6,716 nucleotides of DNA from Armatimonadota bacterium. GTDB lineage: Bacteria; Armatimonadota; DTGP01; JAHWJO01. How positions within the stretch are numbered: the stretch's first letter is position 1; every line of letters begins with the position of its first letter. The position numbers and the translations under genes were made by a program. Location of the stretch: contig JAHWJO010000264.1 in NCBI GenBank assembly GCA_019348365.1, forward strand, positions 1 to 6,716, in the 5' to 3' direction. The notes under the pieces were generated by a model that searched no databases, was not told where the DNA came from, and worked only from the letters and a program-made list of their open reading frames with translations. Below, one piece after another: positions 1 to 5,377 of this stretch.

Positions 1-1
1 G

Positions 2-115
2 GTGTACGACCTCCCCGACCGGAAGTACACCACCTACAGCGACCTGAAAGCGGAGATGATCGCCGCCGGTCCGACCCTCCACACGTTCCGGTTGAAGGAT
101 AGTTTGCCTGGGTGA
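2..115 (+). CDS. C-terminal fragment of an unidentified protein
   Basis: An open frame runs from the left edge to a TGA at 113-115 and encodes the last 37 residues of a protein that begins outside the window. The visible end starts VYDLPDRKYTTYSDLKAEM and finishes with LKDSLPG. It is a mixed polar and hydrophobic stretch with no membrane segment and no motif I recognise. The frame fits the GC-rich codon pattern of the neighbours and is followed directly by repeat-rich non-coding DNA, which supports a real gene end. Function cannot be assigned from 37 residues. Confidence 0.55.
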   Translation: MYDLPDRKYTTYSDLKAEMIAAGPTLHTFRLKDSLPG

Positions 116-151
116 CTCACTGCCGGGTGGCGTTAAACCCCCGCCGTTTTC

Positions 152-332
152 CGCCCGGCGTTGAAACACCGGGCTATCTCGGACGAAGCCCGTCTGAAGC
201 CGGGCTGTAGAAGTCAAGACTCTTCTCTCCGAAGAGATCGTTTCGGCATTCGACAGTCCCGCTTCGAGCGGGACTTCGTCCAAATAGCCCGGTGATTTAT
301 CGCCGGGCAGTCATTGGCCTCAACGCCGGGCG
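152..332. repeat. Nested imperfect inverted-repeat element (REP-like)
   Basis: The outer arms CGCCCGGCGTTGA (152-164) and TCAACGCCGGGCG (320-332) are perfect 13-base inverse complements. Inside them, CACCGGGCTAT at 167-177 is mirrored by ATAGCCCGGTG at 284-294. The similarity continues inward: GGACGAAGCCCG (181-192) against CGGGACTTCGTCC (269-281), with a few mismatches. A further CGCCGGGC lies at 301-308, so the motif family occurs several times in this gap. The layout looks like a dispersed intergenic palindromic repeat or a small non-autonomous mobile element. No transposase is present, and dispersal elsewhere in the genome cannot be seen from this window. Confidence 0.6.
255..275. repeat. 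Perfect 9-bp stem hairpin with TCG loop
   Basis: AGTCCCGCT (255-263) pairs perfectly with AGCGGGACT (267-275) across a three-base TCG loop. It sits inside the right half of the nested repeat element and would be very stable as RNA or as extruded DNA. No T-run follows, so it does not look like an intrinsic terminator for the upstream gene. It is more likely the core structure of the repeat. Confidence 0.65.
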
Positions 333-434
333 AATGTGCCCCGTTATTCTCCCCCTATCCACTCAAGGAATTCCCGCCCGCCCATCGAACCCAACGGGTG
401 TCGTACCTCCCTCCTCCGGAAAGGATTCCCGTAT

Positions 435-1004
435 ATGTCCGCGCTTCCCCTCACCGAGTATCGCCGGGCGCTGCTGGACCGCCTGGAGCGCACCGCCTCG
501 GAGTATACGAACATCTCCCCGGAGAACGGGGCGTTCCTGCACCTGATGGTCCACGCCACGGGCGCGCGGCGGGTGGTGGAGGTCGGCACGAGCAACGGCT
601 ACTCGGCGATCTATTTCGGGATGGCGCTGGAAACGGTGGGCGGACGGCTCGTGTCGCTGGAGAAAGACCCGGAGCGGGCGGATCTCGCGCGGCGGTATAT
701 CGAAGAGGCGGGGCTGTCCGATGTCGTGGAGGTCCGCGTCGGGGATGCGCTGGAGCTGCTGAACGCGCTGGAGGGCGAGTGGGACATGGCGTTCCTGGAC
801 GCGGAGAAGCGCGAATACCGCCGGTACGCCGAAGCGGTGTTGCCCCGGCTCCGGGCGGGGGGCCTCCTCCTCGCCGACGATACGCAGTCCCTTCGACACC
901 TCATGCCTGATTTCGTGGAGTGGGCGTACGCCTCCCCCGATGTGGAAGCCTGCGACATCTCCATCGACGATGGGCTGCTCCTCTGCTGGAAACGGAGCGA
1001 ATAA
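435..1004 (+). CDS. Class I SAM-dependent O-methyltransferase
   Basis: This is a predicted cytosolic methyltransferase of 189 residues that would transfer a methyl group from S-adenosylmethionine to an unknown acceptor. The SAM-binding motif I is VVEVGTSNGYS (about 47-57), and the acidic residue ending the second strand is in LEKDPE (E76). The FLDAEK segment (D112, K115) and LLLADDT (D138, D139) resemble the positions that bind a divalent metal in caffeoyl-CoA-type O-methyltransferases (COG4122/YrrM-like), so a cation-dependent enzyme is plausible. The length is close to that family, which usually has about 200-220 residues. I chose ATG 435 because GGAAAGG (418-424) lies 10 bases upstream. 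An in-frame ATG at 336 would add 33 low-complexity residues without a Shine-Dalgarno. The stop is one base before the Nudix gene, implying co-transcription. The substrate is not inferable. Confidence 0.85.
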   Translation: MSALPLTEYRRALLDRLERTASEYTNISPENGAFLHLMVHATGARRVVEVGTSNGYSAIYFGMALETVGGRLVSLEKDPERADLARRYIEEAGLSDVVEVRVGDALELLNALEGEWDMAFLDAEKREYRRYAEAVLPRLRAGGLLLADDTQSLRHLMPDFVEWAYASPDVEACDISIDDGLLLCWKRSE

Positions 1005-1005
1005 G

Positions 1006-1590
1006 ATGGAGGAGCGCGGCGCGAACCCACTGGAATCAATGGGGAACCCGTGGCGGACGCTCGACTCCCGCGTGGCCTATGAGAACCCCTGGATCCGGGT
1101 GCGGGAGGACCGGGTGATCCGCCCCGACGGGAGTCCGGGGTTGTACGGGGTGCTGGAGCTGAAGCCCTCGGTCTTCATCGTGGCGCTCACGGAAGAGGGT
1201 GAGGCGGTGCTGGTCCGGCTCTATCGCTACACCACCGGGACGCATTCGTGGGAAATCCCCGCCGGGGGCTCCGAAGGCCAGGATCTGCTGGAAGCCGCCC
1301 AACGGGAGCTTCGTGAGGAAGCGGGATTGCTCGCCGGGGAATGGACGGAGATCGGTGATTTCGAGGGCCTGAACGGCGTAGCGGATGCCCGCTGCCATGT
1401 CTTCCTGGCGCGCGGGCTGTCTCCTTCGGAGGAGGACGGTCATGCTGAAGAAGGGATCACCGATGTGAAGCGCGCATCCCCGGAGGAGATTCACCGGATG
1501 ATCCTCTCAGGGGAGATCAAAGACGGCGAGACCCTTTCCGCCCTGATGATCGCCCGGACCTGGCTGGAGGAAAATCCACTCCGGCCTTGA
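1006..1590 (+). CDS. Nudix hydrolase, ADP-ribose pyrophosphatase type
   Basis: This 194-residue cytosolic protein is predicted to hydrolyse a nucleoside diphosphate linked to another group; ADP-ribose to AMP plus ribose 5-phosphate is the likeliest reaction. The N-terminal pattern (WRTLDSRVAYENPWIRVREDRV, about 16-37, then IRPDG and YGVLELK) is typical of ADP-ribose pyrophosphatase-like Nudix enzymes. The Nudix helix RELREEAGL (100-108) keeps the metal-binding glutamates. The loop before it, PAGGSEGQDLLEAAQ (85-99), appears one residue shorter than the consensus G-x5-E-x7-REUxEExGU and has Q92 where E is usual. I believe a similar short-loop variant occurs in other members of this group. ATG 1006 was preferred over in-frame starts upstream because GGAG at 994-997 is correctly spaced and the longer version would overlap the methyltransferase. 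It probably shares that gene's transcript. The true substrate is uncertain. Confidence 0.88.
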   Translation: MEERGANPLESMGNPWRTLDSRVAYENPWIRVREDRVIRPDGSPGLYGVLELKPSVFIVALTEEGEAVLVRLYRYTTGTHSWEIPAGGSEGQDLLEAAQRELREEAGLLAGEWTEIGDFEGLNGVADARCHVFLARGLSPSEEDGHAEEGITDVKRASPEEIHRMILSGEIKDGETLSALMIARTWLEENPLRP

Positions 1591-1597
1591 ATTTCTG

Positions 1598-1641
1598 CCG
1601 ACGGTCCCGCACGAGGCGGAACCCGGTCAGGAGACCGTCGG
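1598..1641. terminator. 9-bp inverted repeat, possible terminator
   Basis: CCGACGGTC (1598-1606) and GACCGTCGG (1633-1641) are perfect inverse complements separated by 26 bases, starting 8 bases after the Nudix stop. The position suits transcription termination or 3' end protection. The long loop and the absence of a T-tract argue against a classical intrinsic terminator, so the role is uncertain. Confidence 0.3.
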
Positions 1642-1837
1642 GGTCCGTCCCACCTCAAGGAAGACCCTGCCCGGAGATCGAAGAAGTATGCATCCAGTGC
1701 GCTGGCCGGTGCCGGTGATCTCGTTTTACAAGCGGAGCTCTTTCCGTTCTGGTACGTTCAGATGCTCCGGTGAGCCGCGCTTCCGGCCTCCTGCGCCCCC
1801 TCACGATGGGAACTTTACACGCCTCTCGCACGTCTAG

Positions 1838-1860
1838 TGAACAGGAGTGCCCTCTGTTCA
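1838..1860 (+). promoter_or_regulatory. Perfect inverted repeat over the start region
   Basis: TGAACAG (1838-1844) and CTGTTCA (1854-1860) are perfect inverse complements separated by nine bases. The first arm contains the beginning of an AGGAG Shine-Dalgarno (1843-1847), and the second arm begins with the candidate CTG start codon of the exported protein. As RNA this hairpin would partly mask the ribosome binding site and the start. As DNA it could be an operator. Both roles are inferences; the symmetry itself is seen directly. Confidence 0.45.
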
Positions 1861-2630
1861 TCCCCGCCCGACAACCGAAACGGAATCTCTCCCGCAGAGC
1901 GCCGTCCCACGCGCTTTCGGTTCTCTGCGCGCTGATGCTCCCGTTCATCATCGGGTCGGCATGGGCCGCCGCGCCGAAGCCGGAGACGGTGACGGAGGCG
2001 GCGGAGGCGAATCCGGCCCCCGCTCCCACGGATTTGGAGCAGGCCGAGCGGGTGATGATCGTCGTGTTCAGCCGTCCGGGCTGGTGGGACCAGATCGGGA
2101 TCACCTACGACCATAAAGTGTCAGAGCAACAGGCGAGGGCGGATCTGAGGGAGCTGGCCCGGCATGCGGGCTGGAAGCCGGATCACATCCGCATTACCCA
2201 CGACCCCGGCGTACCGGGCGGTCCCGTCATGACGAGCGTGGAATTCGTCGCGCAGGCCCTGGACCCCCGGACCCACAACCTTCCGCTGGAGCCGATTGCC
2301 CGTGCGTTCAGCCAGTACCGCCGGGTGGGCGCGACCTTTATGCTCCCGCCGGGATACCCCTACTGGGGTCCGCTCTCCTACCAGGCTCCCGGCGTGGCGC
2401 TGCGGGGGGACCTGACCCTCGGGACGTACAACTTTCACCTGACGATCACCGACCCGAAGCTCCGGCGGTTCGAGTACCCGTTGAAGGATCCGGCCCAACC
2501 GAAAGCCGCCCCAGAGCCGAAGCCGGAAAGGAACCCGTTCCTCCTGCGTCTGGCGCTCGTCGTGGGGATGGCGCTGGCGGTGGCGGCGTTCGTCTACGGC
2601 ATCGCCAGCTATACGAAAGGCCGGAGTTGA
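1854..2630 (+). CDS. Exported, C-terminally membrane-anchored protein of unknown function
   Basis: I do not recognise the family. Read from CTG 1854, the product has 258 residues. It begins with a basic n-region (RQPKRNLSRR), a hydrophobic core (ALSVLCALMLPFIIGSAWA, about 20-38) and an AWA|A signal peptidase I-like site near residue 38. An extracytoplasmic region of about 190 residues follows, ending in a Pro/Lys/Glu-rich linker (PAQPKAAPEPKPERNP). A single membrane segment (about 229-252) and a short basic tail (SYTKGRS) complete it, so the main domain would face the periplasm or exterior. The start is uncertain. AGGAG (1843-1847) is ideally spaced for CTG 1854, whereas in-frame ATG 1806 and GTG 1770 lack a Shine-Dalgarno and would push the signal peptide far inward. 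It precedes the pilus ATPase genes by 120 bases, but a functional link to pili is only suggested by proximity. Confidence 0.65.
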   Translation: MFIPARQPKRNLSRRAPSHALSVLCALMLPFIIGSAWAAAPKPETVTEAAEANPAPAPTDLEQAERVMIVVFSRPGWWDQIGITYDHKVSEQQARADLRELARHAGWKPDHIRITHDPGVPGGPVMTSVEFVAQALDPRTHNLPLEPIARAFSQYRRVGATFMLPPGYPYWGPLSYQAPGVALRGDLTLGTYNFHLTITDPKLRRFEYPLKDPAQPKAAPEPKPERNPFLLRLALVVGMALAVAAFVYGIASYTKGRS

Positions 2631-2645
2631 AACGCGATTCACCTG

Positions 2646-2693
2646 GCGAATCAATTCGCGGCAACGAATGCACGAAGTCGCCCTCCGGCGACT
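2646..2693. repeat. Two small palindromes upstream of the first pilus ATPase
   Basis: GCGAATCAATTCGC (2646-2659) is a 6-bp inverted repeat around CA. GTCGCC and GGCGAC (2677-2692) form a hairpin around CTCC, extended to 7 bp by A2676 and T2693. The pair lies between the membrane-protein stop (2628-2630) and the ATPase start. It may be a dispersed intergenic repeat or part of the mRNA leader. There is no T-run to support termination. Confidence 0.45.
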
Positions 2694-2750
2694 CCACCCC
2701 CGGCCCGGCAAGCCTGAATATCTAATAACGAACACTCCATCAACAACAGG

Positions 2751-3815
2751 ATGCCTTCTTTGGATCTCACACCCATCATCACCGATGCGTTTGAAAAAGG
2801 CGCGTCCGACATCTTCCTCAAGGCGGAAAAGTCCCCGGCCTACCGGATCAACGGCCAGGTTCAGCCCTCGAACATGCCCGCCCTCAACGAGGAAGAGATG
2901 GCGGCGGCGGCACGGCTCCTGATGAACCCCGAGCAGCAGGCGTACTTCAACGAACATCACGAGATGGACCTGGGATACGACGTGGGGGACATCTGCCGGG
3001 TGCGGGCCAACATCTACATGCAGCGCGGCAAGCATGCCTTCGTGTTCCGGATCATCCCTTACGTCATCACGCCCATCGAGAAGCTGGGGCTGCCGCGCGT
3101 GCTCCGAGACCTGGCGGCTCAGCGGCAGGGCCTCGTACTGGTGACGGGTCCCACGGGATCGGGGAAGTCCACCACGCTCGCCGCGATGATCAACCTCATC
3201 AACCGGAACCGCTCCTGCAACATCGTCACCATCGAGGACCCCATCGAGTTCGTTTATAAGGACGAAAAGGCGCATGTCACCCAGCGCGAGGTGGGGATCG
3301 ATACGGAGAGCTTCAGCGCCGCGCTCAAGCGGGTGGTGCGCCAGAGCCCGGACGTGATCCTCATCGGCGAGATGCGGGATGTGGAGACGATGATGGTGGC
3401 GCTCCAGGCGTCCGAGACCGGCCATCTCGTCTTCGCGACGCTGCACACGATCAGCGCGTCGGAGACGCTGGAGCGGATCATCAACCTGTTTCCGCCCCAC
3501 GAGCGCCATCAGGTGCTACTGCGGTTGAACAGCAGTCTGAAAGGCGTCGTCTCCCAGAAGCTGCTCCCCCGCGCCGATGGATCGGGCCGGGTCGCCGCTG
3601 TGGAAGTGATGATCGTCACGCCGACGGTTGCGAAGCTGATCCTGGAGGGCAAGACCAGCGAGGTCTACCCGGCGATCCAGGGCGGTGAGTACTACGGGAT
3701 GCAGACGATGAACCAGGCGCTGGACCGCTACGTCAAGACCGGCCTCGTCTCCGAGGAGGAAGCGCTCTTCGCATCCAACGCGCAGAGCGAGCTGCGTCAC
3801 ATGCTCCGCCGCTGA
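2751..3815 (+). CDS. pilT: PilT/PilU-family type IV pilus ATPase, copy 1 (PilU-like)
   Basis: This 354-residue protein is a predicted cytoplasmic hexameric ATPase at the base of a type IV pilus, of the retraction (PilT/PilU) class. An N-terminal PAS-like part (ASDIFLKAEKSPAYRINGQV) precedes the motor core. Walker A is GPTGSGKST (133-141), the Asp box IEDPIEF has E162 and D163, Walker B is VILIGEMRD (E207), and the His box TGHLVFATLHT has H225 and H232, so ATP hydrolysis should be intact. PilU-like traits are SDIF instead of SDLH, an ERIINLFPPHERHQV segment, and a C-terminal GMQTMNQALDRY region. The retraction-linked AIRNLIRE motif is replaced by TVAKLILE (292-299). The gene ends in tandem stops TGA TAA. 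ATG 2751 has its purines AGG immediately adjacent; TTG 2760 has AGGA at a better distance and would give a PilT-like MDLTPI start, so the N-terminus could be three residues shorter. It is the first of three tandem paralogs. Confidence 0.92.
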   Translation: MPSLDLTPIITDAFEKGASDIFLKAEKSPAYRINGQVQPSNMPALNEEEMAAAARLLMNPEQQAYFNEHHEMDLGYDVGDICRVRANIYMQRGKHAFVFRIIPYVITPIEKLGLPRVLRDLAAQRQGLVLVTGPTGSGKSTTLAAMINLINRNRSCNIVTIEDPIEFVYKDEKAHVTQREVGIDTESFSAALKRVVRQSPDVILIGEMRDVETMMVALQASETGHLVFATLHTISASETLERIINLFPPHERHQVLLRLNSSLKGVVSQKLLPRADGSGRVAAVEVMIVTPTVAKLILEGKTSEVYPAIQGGEYYGMQTMNQALDRYVKTGLVSEEEALFASNAQSELRHMLRR

Positions 3816-3824
3816 TAACGGCCC

Positions 3825-3854
3825 GGAAGGAACCGATCCTCCCTTCCTCCTTCC
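3825..3854 (+). terminator. Possible weak terminator after copy 1
   Basis: GGAAGGA (3825-3831) can pair with TCCTTCC (3848-3854), or its first six bases with CCTTCC at 3842-3847. This lies shortly after the tandem stop codons and is followed by TGTTTC. The stem is modest and the T-run poor, so it is only a weak candidate for ending transcription of copy 1. A separate promoter candidate downstream makes some termination here reasonable. Confidence 0.25.
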
Positions 3855-3934
3855 TGTTTCAGCGGTCCTGCAACCGGGAAAAAAGGCTACATGGAGTCGT
3901 ATCGGGGGTCGCTCCTTTGCTCGCCTGAGGCGGT

Positions 3935-3963
3935 TTGAGCGAGGTCAGGGAATGAGCTAAAAT
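3935..3963 (+). promoter_or_regulatory. Candidate sigma70 promoter for copy 2
   Basis: TTGAGC (3935-3940) and TAAAAT (3958-3963) resemble -35 and -10 boxes and are separated by the optimal 17 bases. The -10 box matches the consensus at five of six positions and the -35 box at four. A start near 3970 would leave a leader of about 130 bases before the TTG start at 4101. The surrounding bases are more AT-rich than the genes. The -35 side overlaps a small potential hairpin (CGCC TGA GGCG, about 3923-3933). No experimental support is visible. Confidence 0.42.
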
Positions 3964-4028
3964 GCCTCGTGGGAAGGAAGCGGAGTATATCTCCGGAACT
4001 TTTCCAAATCCCTTCAGGACTTAATTAC

Positions 4029-4041
4029 AGATACCGTATCT
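4029..4041. promoter_or_regulatory. 13-bp perfect palindrome AGATAC-C-GTATCT
   Basis: Six-base arms are symmetric around C4035 in the untranslated leader of copy 2. The shape and length match a binding site for a dimeric regulator. It could also be a weak RNA hairpin. No regulator family can be named from it. Confidence 0.35.
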
Positions 4042-4055
4042 CTTTATCGCTTCCT

Positions 4056-4068
4056 AGTCAGTCTGACT
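4056..4068. promoter_or_regulatory. 13-bp perfect palindrome AGTCAG-T-CTGACT
   Basis: Six-base arms are symmetric around T4062, 20 bases before the Shine-Dalgarno of copy 2. It has the same 6+1+6 architecture as the palindrome at 4029-4041, although the sequence differs, and the two centres are 27 bases apart. It is either an operator-like site or a leader hairpin near the ribosome binding site. Confidence 0.35.
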
Positions 4069-4088
4069 TGTTCCTCACCTCTTTTGAC

Positions 4089-4094
4089 GGAGGA
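4089..4094 (+). promoter_or_regulatory. Strong Shine-Dalgarno that fixes a TTG start
   Basis: GGAGGA lies six bases before TTG 4101. No ATG occurs in frame until residue 61 of the product, beyond the conserved ASDLHIKVG motif, so this near-ideal ribosome binding site is the main evidence for the TTG initiation codon and for the N-terminal extension of copy 2. Confidence 0.7.
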
Positions 4095-4100
4095 TAGACA

Positions 4101-5261
4101 TTGTCTACGACACAGCCTTTGAATGCCGTTCCTGCTGCATCGCCCACCGTACCGGCGGGCAACATCGCACCGGCGAGGCCGGCGGGCCGACCGCCGCTGC
4201 CCGACATCAACGAGCTGCTGCGGCTTCTCGTGACTCGGGAGGCCTCCGACCTCCACATCAAGGTCGGCAACCCGCCCGTCATGCGGATCCACGGCGAATT
4301 GGTGCGGACAGAATTCCCGGTCCTCACCCCGGAGGACACGAAGAACCTGATGTATCCGATCATGAACGAGGAGCGCCGGGCGCACTTCGAATCGTTCATG
4401 GAACTCGACATGTCGTATTCCCTGCCAGGCGTGGCGCGGTTCCGGGTCAACGTCTTCCGGCAGCGGGGCAACATCGGGGCGGTGCTCCGGGTCATCCCGA
4501 TTAAAATCAAGACCATCGACGACCTGAACCTGCCGGTGGTGACCAAGGAGCTGGCGATGAAGCCTCGGGGCCTCTTCCTCGTCACCGGCCCGACGGGGTC
4601 CGGGAAATCCACCTCGCTGGCGGCCATGATCAACCACATCAACATCAACACCCGGAAACATATCGTCACCATCGAGGACCCCATCGAGTTCCTCCACCGG
4701 GACATCAACAGCGCGGTCAATCAGCGTGAGGTCGGCCAGGATACCCACTCGTTTGCGGAGGCGCTCAAGCACGTCCTCCGCCAGGCCCCCGACGTGATCC
4801 TCGTCGGCGAGATGCGCGACCTGGAGACGATCTCCCTCGCGATCACGGCGGCGGAAACCGGCCACCTCGTCTTCGCTACCCTCCACACCACCGACGCGCC
4901 GCAGACCATCGACCGCGTCATCGACGTGTTCCCGCCGGAGCAGCAGGAACAGATCCGGATGCAGCTTTCCGTCACGCTGCTCGGAGTCATCTCCCAGACC
5001 CTCCTGCCCCTGGCGAACGAGGCGGGCCGCGTGGCGGCCTTCGAGGTCATGGTGGCGACCCCGGCGATCCGCGCCCTTATCCGCGAAGGCAAGACCCACC
5101 AGATCTACACCGACATCCAGACGGGCGGCGACTTCGGGATGCAGAGTCTCGACCAGAGCCTCCTCGATCTGCTGAAAGAACGGAAGATCACCTACGAGGA
5201 CGCGATCTCCAAATCCTCCAACCCGCGTGACTTCGAGCAACGGGCTCAAAATCTTTTCTAG
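4101..5261 (+). CDS. pilT: Type IV pilus retraction ATPase PilT, copy 2 (extended N-terminus)
   Basis: This 386-residue protein is a predicted hexameric retraction motor that would depolymerise type IV pili and drive twitching motility. It is the most canonical of the three in its core: ASDLHIKVGNPPVMRIHGEL (about 48-67), RFRVNVFRQRG, Walker A GPTGSGKST (163-171), Asp box with E192 and D193, Walker B VILVGEMRD (E237), His box TGHLVFATLHTT (H255, H262), and AIRALIREGK (322-331). That last motif corresponds to the C-terminal AIRNLIRE motif required for retraction in Pseudomonas PilT. About 33 Ala/Pro-rich residues precede the first helix (DINELLRLL), whereas typical PilT (344 residues in Pseudomonas) begins at that helix. 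The extension looks disordered and could be a docking tail. Initiation is at TTG with a strong Shine-Dalgarno. The gene has its own promoter candidate and a long leader, so it may be expressed independently of copy 1. Confidence 0.94.
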   Translation: MSTTQPLNAVPAASPTVPAGNIAPARPAGRPPLPDINELLRLLVTREASDLHIKVGNPPVMRIHGELVRTEFPVLTPEDTKNLMYPIMNEERRAHFESFMELDMSYSLPGVARFRVNVFRQRGNIGAVLRVIPIKIKTIDDLNLPVVTKELAMKPRGLFLVTGPTGSGKSTSLAAMINHININTRKHIVTIEDPIEFLHRDINSAVNQREVGQDTHSFAEALKHVLRQAPDVILVGEMRDLETISLAITAAETGHLVFATLHTTDAPQTIDRVIDVFPPEQQEQIRMQLSVTLLGVISQTLLPLANEAGRVAAFEVMVATPAIRALIREGKTHQIYTDIQTGGDFGMQSLDQSLLDLLKERKITYEDAISKSSNPRDFEQRAQNLF

Positions 5262-5368
5262 GGATCGGGGATCAGGGGTCAGGGATCAGTGGAGTTTCGG
5301 GTGGACGGTAATTACTCCGATGAGCCGAAGACCCTAACGATCACCGACCCCCGATCCCTGACCCCTGA
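5261..5368. repeat. Convergent heptamer arrays forming a 16-bp inverted repeat
   Basis: Four head-to-tail heptamers run on the + strand: GGGATCG, GGGATCA, GGGGTCA and GGGATCA (5261-5288), starting on the last base of the copy 2 stop codon. Three more lie in opposite orientation: CGACCCC, CGATCCC and TGACCCC (5345-5365). The consensus is GGGRTCR. Between arrays, 5272-5287 and 5353-5368 are perfect 16-base inverse complements separated by 65 bases. The right arm ends inside the GAGG Shine-Dalgarno of copy 3 (5367-5370). Heptamer repeats of this style recall the short tandemly repeated repetitive sequences of cyanobacteria. Genome-wide copy number cannot be judged here. Confidence 0.7.
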
Positions 5369-5377
5369 GGTTCACAT

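Larger units (their letters stand above)
116..434. other. Gene-free intergenic stretch containing repeats
   Basis: About 319 bases separate the left-edge gene from the methyltransferase start. The left two thirds hold a nested inverted-repeat element (152-332). The right third (about 333-417) is C-rich and shows no convincing sigma70 promoter. A near-duplicate of AAGGAATTCCCG (365-376) recurs as AAGGATTCCCG (421-431), next to the Shine-Dalgarno of the downstream gene. No tRNA, CRISPR array or convincing small gene is seen. Open frames starting at 292, 314 and 336 lack ribosome binding sites and are read as chance frames or upstream extensions of the methyltransferase frame. Confidence 0.6.

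Noticed and set aside
336..434. N-terminal 33-residue extension of the methyltransferase
   Set aside because: It has Pro/Arg-rich low complexity and no Shine-Dalgarno. ATG 435 has a good ribosome binding site and gives a normal family start.
1725..1758. Promoter TTTACA ... TACGTT for the exported protein
   Set aside because: The -35-like box is reasonable, but no acceptable -10 lies at 16-18 bases; TACGTT is 22 bases away.
1838..1860. LexA/SOS box
   Set aside because: GAAC and GTTC half-sites are present, but the spacing between them is too long for the known GAAC-N4-GTTC or CTGT-N8-ACAG types.
1655..2104. Antisense open frame opposite the exported protein start
   Set aside because: It shows no ribosome binding site or domain, while the sense strand has a coherent signal peptide.
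2121..3509. Long antisense open frame (462 codons) opposite copy 1 and the upstream gene
   Set aside because: It overlaps two well-supported sense genes, has an Arg/His/Asp-rich composition typical of reversed GC-rich codons, and has no recognisable domain. Comparable antisense frames opposite copies 2 (4044-5249) and 3 (5372-6328) arise because the sense genes are paralogs.
3860..3930. Possible cyclic-di-GMP (GEMM) riboswitch in the copy 2 leader
   Set aside because: Pilus genes are common GEMM targets and ACCGGGAAAAAAGGCTAC looked suggestive, but the conserved GEMM-I core motifs and receptor elements are not found. The region also lies upstream of the best promoter candidate. A covariance-model search would decide it.
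5261..5368. CRISPR array
   Set aside because: The repeat unit is only seven bases, head to tail without spacers, and the two blocks are convergent.
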